Assembly (NCBI GenBank): GCA_013359215.1
Contig: JABWCH010000064.1
Span: 1 to 33,819, forward strand
Length of the DNA stretch: 33,819 bases
Source of the DNA: Candidatus Brocadiia bacterium
GTDB lineage: Bacteria > Planctomycetota > Uabimicrobiia > Uabimicrobiales > JABWCH01
Direction: 5' to 3'
Both the position numbers and the translations under genes were made by a program. Below are positions 1 through 6,669 of this stretch, in pieces; position 1 is the first letter of the stretch, and each line of letters opens with the position of its first letter. A model generated the notes under the pieces. The model searched no databases. It was not told the DNA's origin and worked only from the letters and a program-made list of their open reading frames with translations.

Positions 1-55
1 TTTTGAACAAATACCTAGGAAGTCTTAAGCTAACAAGCCTTGTGGGAATTGGTTT

Positions 56-1105
56 TTACAAAATATTCCCTTTTTTGATATTTTCCAAAGTTTCAAAGAT
101 GGTTACGGCTCTTTTATCAGCAATACCTTCCACTCCCTTGAGATCATCTATTGTCGCATTGCTGATTTGGTATATATTCTTGAATGCTTTGACTAAATTG
201 CAGGCAATGCTCATGGGGATTCCAACCGCGTATTTCAGAACTCTGTAGCCTCGTGGAGAAATGGCAGTCTCATCCAGTTGTCCTATATTGGAAAGGTCAA
301 AACCTATACTTCTTGCAACAACTAAAGGGCCGAGTTCTTTTAGTTTTTTTAGGTTACTGAGTATATTTTCCGCATCTTCGTAAGAAAGATCCTGGCTATG
401 GTAGTCTTTTACGAACATCCCTAACAATTCGTCTATATCTCCAACAATTTCTTCCAGTTGCATCTTAAAAAGATTGCCTTCTGTTCCTAGTTCTGTCACA
501 TAAGGTTCGACCTGGTCTCGTATCTTCTGGATTTCCACACCCTTAATCAAAATTTCTATTGCATTTCTAAGTTCTGCTCTGTTATGCAGCTCAGCAAGTT
601 CTATTTGGTTGAGCATCTTATCTAAATTCACTCGGTATTTTTCCAAAGTATACAAGGCTTGCGTTACTCTTGCCAACAAAAGTTTAATGTCATTGATGAC
701 ATATTTGCTATTTTCAAAATAAAGCGTTATTACATTTCTCCTGCTAGAGATTGCGACAACAAGAAACCCTGTTTGTTTTGCAATCCTATCAGCAGTTCTA
801 TGCCTCATGCCTGTTTCTGTTGTTGGGATGTTGGAATCAGGGACAATATGTAAATTTGCTCCCAAAATTTTACTTCCATCCTGGTCTAAAATTACTCCTC
901 CGTCCATTTTGGCTAATTCATAAAGCTTTTCTGGAGCAAAATTAATATCAAAGCGAAATCCTCCCTGGAAAAGATTATCGCAATTGACTTTTTCATCGAT
1001 AAAAATAATCAATGCTCCAAATTTTGCGCCGAGTATATCTTCCAACGACTTGCGAAGTTTTGTCCCTGGCGCAAGCATTTTGATTTTAGCTAGTGGTATC
1101 GCCAT
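56..1105 (-). CDS. disA: DNA integrity scanning protein DisA, diadenylate cyclase
   Basis: DisA condenses two ATP into cyclic di-AMP and scans DNA for branched intermediates. The 349-residue length is close to the usual ~355. The N-terminal DAC domain (about 10-145) carries MDGGVILD (D68-G69-G70) and GMRHRTADR (R101-H102-R103), matching the two catalytic motifs of the family. A helical spine follows, and a C-terminal helix-hairpin-helix DNA-binding end contains LKGVEGIADKRA. The first motif reads DGG where the family usually has DGA, a conservative change. The ATG at 1105 is preceded by AAAGGCAGGGA. The gene is divergent from the solute-binding lipoprotein, with a perfect TATAAT 57 bases upstream. 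Identification is firm from both motifs together; activity with DGG is inferred. Confidence 0.96.
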   Translation of the reverse strand: MAIPLAKIKMLAPGTKLRKSLEDILGAKFGALIIFIDEKVNCDNLFQGGFRFDINFAPEKLYELAKMDGGVILDQDGSKILGANLHIVPDSNIPTTETGMRHRTADRIAKQTGFLVVAISSRRNVITLYFENSKYVINDIKLLLARVTQALYTLEKYRVNLDKMLNQIELAELHNRAELRNAIEILIKGVEIQKIRDQVEPYVTELGTEGNLFKMQLEEIVGDIDELLGMFVKDYHSQDLSYEDAENILSNLKKLKELGPLVVARSIGFDLSNIGQLDETAISPRGYRVLKYAVGIPMSIACNLVKAFKNIYQISNATIDDLKGVEGIADKRAVTIFETLENIKKGNIL

Positions 1106-1452
1106 TCCCTGCCTTTCAAAAGAATACGTCTTTGCTGCTGATTTTTTACCTGATAAACTCCATTATAATCTGATTTTATCTTAATATTTTTCAGAATGCA
1201 AGTAATTCAATGGAAAGGATTTTTTTTCATTACTTTATTTTTCTTGCTTCTTCTATTGCCTTATTGCCTTTATTTTTTTATAATAGTTTGGAATGTTGTA
1301 CTCCGACAAAAATTCTTTCATTGCTATACATTCATTTATGTCAATCTTAGCCATAATGCTGTCAACTTAAACAAAAGTGGCCTATGCAATGAAATTTTGT
1401 TCCTGAAGTTGTCAGCGTTCCTGGTAATCTAAGTTATTTTTTGGAGGATTTC
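1106..1452. other. Divergent spacer between disA and the solute-binding lipoprotein
   Basis: This 347-base spacer holds no convincing gene. It has a T-rich tract (about 1214-1290) that translates into low-complexity hydrophobic residues, the candidate disA -10 box, and the ribosome binding site GGAGG at 1443-1447 for the lipoprotein gene. Both flanking genes must be transcribed from here, outward in opposite directions. Confidence 0.5.
1162..1167 (-). promoter_or_regulatory. Candidate -10 box for disA
   Basis: On the minus strand this reads TATAAT, 57 bases upstream of the disA ATG in the divergent spacer. No good -35 box is visible at 16-18 bases, only A-rich sequence, so this is a suggestion from the -10 match alone. 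Confidence 0.35.
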
Positions 1453-3387
1453 ATGAAAAAATTCCAACGATTTCCCATTCTATTCTTTCTTTTAGTCGTT
1501 TTTTTTATCGCAGGCTGCCCAAACACGCAGAATCCTGTAGAAGACGAAAGAGAGAGCCTTGCTAAAGCGTACAATCCTGTTTTCCCGCAAGAAAAGCCTT
1601 TTAATCCATCAGAATGGGAAACAGCAAAAGACTATGAATTTTTAGGCGATCCCAATGCCAAAAAAGGAGGCACTCTAAGATCTTACTGGATGGAATTTGT
1701 TCCTACGCTAAGAACAGAAGGGCCTAATACCAATCTGCAACAGCTCACACAAGTTTTTGATCTGGTGTACGAACGATTGCTTCAGTTGCATCCTACAACG
1801 CTGGAATACATTCCCAGGCTCGCAGAATATTGGCAAATTTCAGAAGACAAGCAAAATTTCCGCTTTCGCCTCAATCCTAAAGCTCGCTGGGCCGATGGTT
1901 CTGAAATAACATCAGACGATGTTGTGGCAAGCTGGGAACACAACATCATGAAGGATAGAAAAGATCCTTATAACAACATCCTTTATGAAGGAAGCTATGA
2001 AAAGCCTGTCATCGAAGATAAATATACCTTTTCCATCAAAACCAAAAAACTGAACTGGAGACTTTTTCTGTATTTTGCAGTTTCTATGAAAATCTACCCT
2101 GCCAAATATTTGAGAATCCCAGAATCCCAATATCAAAAATACTATGGTGTTTCATATGATGGGAAATCTCCTCTTTTGATCCCAGGAGAAAAATATTTAG
2201 AATGGTATCAATGGAAAATGATGATGGGAAGCGGGCCTTATGCCCTGAAAGAATTGCAAAAAGAGAGATCTCTTACTTTAGAACGAAGACAAAACTATTG
2301 GGGTGAAAAAGAGAAATGGTGTGCTGGTAAGTATAACTTTGATAGGCTAAGATGGTACGTCATCAGCGATGAATCTTTGCAATTTGAAAAGCTGAAAAAA
2401 GGCGATCTTGACTATTTCTTTGTCGTCAGAGCTATTGGCTGGGCGCAAGAATGTGATTTTGATAAAGTTCTGAATGGATGGGTTCTCAAGAAAAAAGTAT
2501 TCACACAAGAGCCTCAAGGTTTTTCTGGCTTTGTGTTTAACATGAGACGGCCTCCCTTCCATGATAAGAATGTCCGACTTGCTTTTGCTTATTTGTTCAA
2601 CAGAGAAAAGCTAATCGATAAACTTTTCTTCAATCAATATGATTTTATTGATTCTTACTATCCTGGAAGCGAATGGGGAAACCCCAATAATTTGAAAATT
2701 CGCTATAATCCCGAAAAAGCAGCCCAACTCTTAGCAGAAGCAGGATGGAAAGAACGCAATAGCCAGGGATGGCTAATAGACAAAGATGGCAATCCCTTTG
2801 AGATTACCTTGGAATTTGGACAAAAAGGCATGGAAAGAATCTTCACTGTAATACAGGAAGACTTCCAAAAAGCAGGCATAAAGATGGATCTCAAGCTGAT
2901 CGACTATCGCACTCTTCTGAAAAAGGTCGAAGAGCGAAACTTTACGCTCCATTACCAAAGCTGGTCAGCCATTATTTTTCCTAATCCTGAATCCTCATGG
3001 ATGAGCGAAATGGCAGAGCAAAAGCACAACAACAACCTTCCTGGTTTTGCAAATGCAAGAGTAGACGAACTTTGCAAAGAGTACAACATTATCTTTGATC
3101 GAAAACGGCAGATGGAAATCATCCAGGAAATCGATGGCATTATTTTCCAGGAACATCCTTATGCTTTAGGCTGGTATGCCAATTTTAACAGAATGCTCTA
3201 TTGGAACAAATTCGGATATCCCAAAGGACATTTTACTCGCATTGGCGATTACCTCGATATTCCTGCCTATTGGTGGATTGATCCAGAAAAGGAAGCTGCT
3301 TTAGAAAATGCCATAAAAACCAACTCCAAGCTTCCCCCTGGCGAACTGGTAGACGACTACTGGATCACACGAGATCAGAAGAAATAA
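1453..3387 (+). CDS. ABC transporter substrate-binding lipoprotein, family 5 (peptide/oligopeptide type)
   Basis: This is a 644-residue periplasmic binding protein, probably for peptides. The ATG at 1453 is chosen because GGAGG (1443-1447) lies 5 bases before it; a TTG at 1441 in the same frame overlaps that site and is unlikely. Residues 1-22 form a lipoprotein signal (MKKFQRF, a hydrophobic run, then FIAGC with Cys22 as the lipidation site). The mature protein has typical SBP_bac_5 features: KKGGTLR near the N-terminus, YWQISEDKQNFRFRLNP, ARWADGSEITSDDVVASW, and later RLAFAYLFNREKL. Its length and layout resemble the YejA-like branch. It is the only plus-strand gene here, and no permease or ATPase of a peptide importer is adjacent, so its partners must lie elsewhere. 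Substrate is inferred from family only. Confidence 0.93.
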   Translation: MKKFQRFPILFFLLVVFFIAGCPNTQNPVEDERESLAKAYNPVFPQEKPFNPSEWETAKDYEFLGDPNAKKGGTLRSYWMEFVPTLRTEGPNTNLQQLTQVFDLVYERLLQLHPTTLEYIPRLAEYWQISEDKQNFRFRLNPKARWADGSEITSDDVVASWEHNIMKDRKDPYNNILYEGSYEKPVIEDKYTFSIKTKKLNWRLFLYFAVSMKIYPAKYLRIPESQYQKYYGVSYDGKSPLLIPGEKYLEWYQWKMMMGSGPYALKELQKERSLTLERRQNYWGEKEKWCAGKYNFDRLRWYVISDESLQFEKLKKGDLDYFFVVRAIGWAQECDFDKVLNGWVLKKKVFTQEPQGFSGFVFNMRRPPFHDKNVRLAFAYLFNREKLIDKLFFNQYDFIDSYYPGSEWGNPNNLKIRYNPEKAAQLLAEAGWKERNSQGWLIDKDGNPFEITLEFGQKGMERIFTVIQEDFQKAGIKMDLKLIDYRTLLKKVEERNFTLHYQSWSAIIFPNPESSWMSEMAEQKHNNNLPGFANARVDELCKEYNIIFDRKRQMEIIQEIDGIIFQEHPYALGWYANFNRMLYWNKFGYPKGHFTRIGDYLDIPAYWWIDPEKEAALENAIKTNSKLPPGELVDDYWITRDQKK

Positions 3388-3412
3388 AAATACCATAATA
3401 CTTTGGCTGCAC

Positions 3413-3440
3413 AATTTTGAGGCGATTGCCTCAAAATTTT
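3413..3440. terminator. Bidirectional terminator-like hairpin between convergent genes
   Basis: A perfect 11-bp inverted repeat, AATTTTGAGGC / GCCTCAAAATT with loop GATT, starts 26 bases after the lipoprotein stop codon and is followed by TTTTCG. The T tract is short. The convergent position, facing the metallophosphoesterase gene, suits use from either side. Confidence 0.65.
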
Positions 3441-3470
3441 CGCCTAAAATTATTTTTCGGATAGACTCTA

Positions 3471-3558
3471 ATCACGAATAAAACGAATATACAAATTATG
3501 CGAATGAAATTTCTATAAAAACTATTCGTGCCACTCGACCATTCGTCTTATTCGTGAT
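3471..3558. repeat. Long imperfect inverted repeat built of CGAAT/ATTCG words
   Basis: The arms 3471-3488 (ATCACGAATAAAACGAAT) and 3541-3558 (ATTCGTCTTATTCGTGAT) are reverse complements with one mismatch. They enclose 52 bases that contain further GCGAAT and ATTCGTG words. It lies in the 289-base spacer 3388-3676, which holds no gene. It looks like a dispersed intergenic repeat rather than a terminator, because it has no T tract and a large loop. Confidence 0.6.
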
Positions 3559-3636
3559 AAAAATTTTTACTTTTTCTGCAAAAATTTAATTGCGCAGAAT
3601 CATTTTGACTATTACAATATTTTTCATTATTTTTCT

Positions 3637-3667
3637 CTCTTCTCTGCGTACTCTGCGGCGAAATATT
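3637..3667 (-). repeat. CCGCAGAG...ACGCAGAGAAG-type intergenic repeat, copy 1
   Basis: On the minus strand this reads CGCCGCAGAG, then TACGCAGAGAAG, then an A-rich tail. The same words recur at 19561-19600 on the plus strand (CACCGCAGAG...AACGCAGAGAAG). It ends about 10 bases from the metallophosphoesterase stop codon. Confidence 0.55.
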
Positions 3668-3676
3668 ATTGGAGAG

Positions 3677-5524
3677 TTATTTAATTTTTGTCGCTAAGGC
3701 TTTTATTTTTCCATCCATATCGGAAATATAGAGAAAATTTTCATCCACAGCGATTTCACCATAGACTCTGATTCCTCCTGAAACCTGGTATTGCCACAAA
3801 ACAGAACCTGTTATGCAATCCAAAGCAGTGAGTTTCCCTGCACCAGAACAAATATAGATTCGCCCTTGCGATTCTGTAGCTGGCGTTGGTGTAGAATCAC
3901 AAACATTGGCTGCAATCCATTGGATCTCACCAGAAAAATTCATCTTAGCAAGCTCTCCTGTTGTCTGCCTTAAATATAGATGATTTTGGTCTTCTGATAG
4001 CGAGATTGCCGCAACTTTAGGCCATTGGCGTAAAAGCTGTTGTGTGGAAATATCCCATTCCCCCAAAATATATCCTCTGTCTGTTGCATAGAGTTTGTTA
4101 TGAACCGCAACAGGGCCACAGTCTGCTGGACTATAGTATCGGCTTGCGGATTGCTTGGAGCTGGAAACGCCTTGGATTTTATATTTCAAAGAGCCATCGG
4201 ATATACAATAATGGTAAAGGTATCCATCCCAGGCACCGAGATAAAGGCTATCCTGGTATACGCAAGGCATAGATTCTATAGTATATTCAGCATGCTTTTG
4301 CCTCCATCGAATCTTTCCGCGCTCTTTTTCCAAACAAAAGACACTCCCTTCTCTATCAGCAACCAAAAGGTAACTCCCATGAATTGCGGCAGGCGCGTAC
4401 AGTGGAGTTCCTATGTCCTGACTCCAATATAGGTTACCTTGATGATCCAGTGCGTAAACTTTGCCGTCAGAAGAAGTAGAAAAAAGATGCGATGGTGTTA
4501 CTAAAACGCGGCTTAAAATTTCGCCTTTAGTGGCAAAAGTCCAGACTATCTTTCCATTCTCTTTGCTGAACGCATAGATTTTTCCATCCAAAGCACCTGC
4601 ATAGACATGGTCTTTCCCTAAGGACGGGCCTGCCTTGAAACTTCCATCAGCCTGGCTTTCCCACACTTTTATTGAAATATTCTCTTTTGTCTGGATACGA
4701 GATCCAGAATCGGATTGAAAAGACTGTTTTGTAATGTCTTTTTCAAAAATAGCAATGGTGGCTTCTTTCTCTTTGGCTTTTCGATATGCAACTTTGAGAT
4801 GCCCTTCTTTTATGTAAAAAACATTATATCCTGCCAGATCGCCATAGCCCTGGCCTCCCATAATCACGGGGAATCCATTGTATTCGCTTAAGGATGGTTT
4901 ATGTCCATGCCCTACGATAAAGGCAACCACATTGTATGGCTGAAGAATATCTAAGATGCGTTTAGAGTCTTCTGGACTGGAAAATTCCGATGTACCAGGA
5001 GGATGGTGGCAGAAGACAAAAAGAGGCGTGGCGTGGGAAACAGGGGCGAGTTCTTTCTGTAGCCACACAATTTGTTCTCGTCCAAAGGATGGCTTTGGGT
5101 CTTGGGGTGTAGAAGAATCTAGCATGATAAAGTAGCAGCCCTGGTAATTAAAAGAATAAAAAGGGGAAGAGTAAAGTTTTTTTAGATCAGGCCGAATAGA
5201 ACACCAGGTATTATCGTGATTTCCTGCTATGCTATACCAGGGAAGTGAAGTTTCTTTGCATGCTTGTAAATATTCAGCAAACCAGCCGCCTCCAAATTCT
5301 GTCATATCTCCTGTGCAAACCACAAAAGAAGGGACTTCTGAGGTAACCTTATAAGGCGCGAGATAAACAGAACCAAGATTCTTGAGAGATCGGAGGAAAT
5401 TAAGGCTGTCGCTATGCGGAACGTGACAGTCTGTAACTTGTATAAAGGTAAATGTTTGCGCTACTAACAATGCAGGCAAAAGCATAACAAGAAGCACAAT
5501 ATATCGTAATTTTCGGTTTAGCAT
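3677..5524 (-). CDS. Exported metallophosphoesterase with C-terminal PQQ-type beta-propeller
   Basis: This 615-residue protein joins a calcineurin-like phosphoesterase to a propeller. A Sec signal (about 1-22, ending LLVAQ) places it outside the cytoplasm. The phosphoesterase motifs are in order: DCH at 32-34, TGDMTEFGG (D73), GNHD at 101-104, CHHPPG (H173-H174) and GHGH at 205-208, so the dinuclear metal site looks complete. From about residue 285 there are roughly seven PQQ/quinoprotein-like repeats with words such as GALDGKIYAF, SSDGKVYAL, GAWDGYLYHY, GAGKLTAL and DMDGKIKAL, each followed by G.(I/V).W-type strands. The start is an ATG with GGGAG 6 bases upstream. It follows the FHA gene by 41 bases, so the two may be co-transcribed. 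The substrate is unknown; the propeller may be structural or bind a partner. Confidence 0.9.
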   Translation of the reverse strand: MLNRKLRYIVLLVMLLPALLVAQTFTFIQVTDCHVPHSDSLNFLRSLKNLGSVYLAPYKVTSEVPSFVVCTGDMTEFGGGWFAEYLQACKETSLPWYSIAGNHDNTWCSIRPDLKKLYSSPFYSFNYQGCYFIMLDSSTPQDPKPSFGREQIVWLQKELAPVSHATPLFVFCHHPPGTSEFSSPEDSKRILDILQPYNVVAFIVGHGHKPSLSEYNGFPVIMGGQGYGDLAGYNVFYIKEGHLKVAYRKAKEKEATIAIFEKDITKQSFQSDSGSRIQTKENISIKVWESQADGSFKAGPSLGKDHVYAGALDGKIYAFSKENGKIVWTFATKGEILSRVLVTPSHLFSTSSDGKVYALDHQGNLYWSQDIGTPLYAPAAIHGSYLLVADREGSVFCLEKERGKIRWRQKHAEYTIESMPCVYQDSLYLGAWDGYLYHYCISDGSLKYKIQGVSSSKQSASRYYSPADCGPVAVHNKLYATDRGYILGEWDISTQQLLRQWPKVAAISLSEDQNHLYLRQTTGELAKMNFSGEIQWIAANVCDSTPTPATESQGRIYICSGAGKLTALDCITGSVLWQYQVSGGIRVYGEIAVDENFLYISDMDGKIKALATKIK

Positions 5525-5565
5525 AAGAAACTCCCATCATTGATGTTAACATTTTACAACATCGA

Positions 5566-6669
5566 TTAAATTTGTGCCCCAATGAGTTGGCGAATACGCA
5601 AAGAAGTATTTCCCAATTGAAGGTATTGGTCTTTGGGACAATAAAATTCCATTCTGTTTTGATTTATAATGTTTTTACTGCTCGTGAGATTTCTCTGGCT
5701 ATCCAGAAACATGATGATTCCGTGAGTGCTGCCCATATCTTCACAAAAAGGAGGCTCGGAAATCTTTTCTGGAAAGACAATCCTTGCGTGCTTTCTGGAA
5801 AGGCAAGAATCTCCTTCGATCAAGATTTCATAAATGTATTTCCCCTCTTTTTCCTGGCAATTTTTATGGATGCGCATTTTATCGATAGGGGTAGCATATT
5901 TCATGGTATTGTCTTTATTGCTTTTACGCCCAATGATTACTTCTGCGGGGATATTGATAACAATTTTATAGGCACTTTCAAATTTAGGTATCCAGAAAAA
6001 AACTTCATAGCTCTCTGCTGTTACTTTAGGTATAGCCGATGTTTGAGAGGATGCTGCCTTACTAAGCATTTTTTTGTATTTGTTCATCAATTCAGGATAT
6101 TGAGGCAAATTTTTTTCTGTACAGGAAAGATCCAAAGGGGGAAACAGCTCTTTATTTAAATACTGCAATTGGCTTTTCAATTCTTCCCAACTTTGGAATC
6201 TTCTGGCTACATCTTCTGATATCCCTTTATACAAAAATTGCTGTAGGATGATAAACTGGTCGTCCGTGTGGGGAGAGATTAAGTCTTCTTTTGTTAAAAT
6301 TTGTGGATGTATTGGTAATTTTCCAGTGAGAAGACCTAGTAAAAACTGGCAAGCCAGATATGTCAATCTTGTAATCTTTCTCCGCCAAAAACGGTCTGTT
6401 TGGTGCTCTATAGGGGCAATCAAGGCTTCTTCTTTTATGTAAGGATCATTCTCATCGAACGTTCTTTCCATATCTATTTTGAGCTTGTCTTCTTGCCATA
6501 GAATGGCAGAAAGGCTATGAGGAACTCGAATGTATTGATCAGAAAGAATGTCTTCAAACAGTGCAATAAGAAGATTGGTTGCCTTGATCGCATTGCTTGT
6601 ATCCCATCTCTGTGTTTCTTCAAACACAGGTTTATTACGACGCTGAAAAGTTTGTTTAGAATCGCTCAA
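5566..6669 (-). CDS. FHA-domain protein with kinase-C-lobe-like N-terminal part
   Basis: The C-terminal part (about 235-365) is a forkhead-associated phosphothreonine-binding domain: IIGRKS (G247-R248), LSRKHA (S291, H294) and MGSTHG (313-317, with H where Asn is common). The N-terminal 180 residues show LACQFLLGLLTGKLPIHPQ (106-123) followed by ISEDVARRFQSWEEL (150-164). This pair resembles the end of a Ser/Thr kinase C-lobe (ELLTGKLPF ... RPSAEEL). There is no P-loop lysine, HRD or DFG motif, so it cannot be an active kinase; a remnant or pseudokinase origin is inferred. The start is TTG at 6669, supported by AGGAAAGGA upstream and a TTGA overlap with the stop of the preceding TPR gene. It probably acts with that TPR protein in the cytoplasm. 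Confidence 0.85.
   Translation of the reverse strand: MSDSKQTFQRRNKPVFEETQRWDTSNAIKATNLLIALFEDILSDQYIRVPHSLSAILWQEDKLKIDMERTFDENDPYIKEEALIAPIEHQTDRFWRRKITRLTYLACQFLLGLLTGKLPIHPQILTKEDLISPHTDDQFIILQQFLYKGISEDVARRFQSWEELKSQLQYLNKELFPPLDLSCTEKNLPQYPELMNKYKKMLSKAASSQTSAIPKVTAESYEVFFWIPKFESAYKIVINIPAEVIIGRKSNKDNTMKYATPIDKMRIHKNCQEKEGKYIYEILIEGDSCLSRKHARIVFPEKISEPPFCEDMGSTHGIIMFLDSQRNLTSSKNIINQNRMEFYCPKDQYLQLGNTSLRIRQLIGAQI

Noticed and set aside
1196..1432. Hydrophobic 78-residue plus-strand ORF upstream of the lipoprotein gene
   Set aside because: It comes from a T-rich tract, has no ribosome binding site and no recognisable protein pattern; it fills a promoter spacer.
1441..1452. TTG start for the solute-binding lipoprotein at 1441
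   Set aside because: The TTG overlaps GGAGG, which is correctly spaced for the ATG at 1453; the ATG also gives a normal lipoprotein signal.
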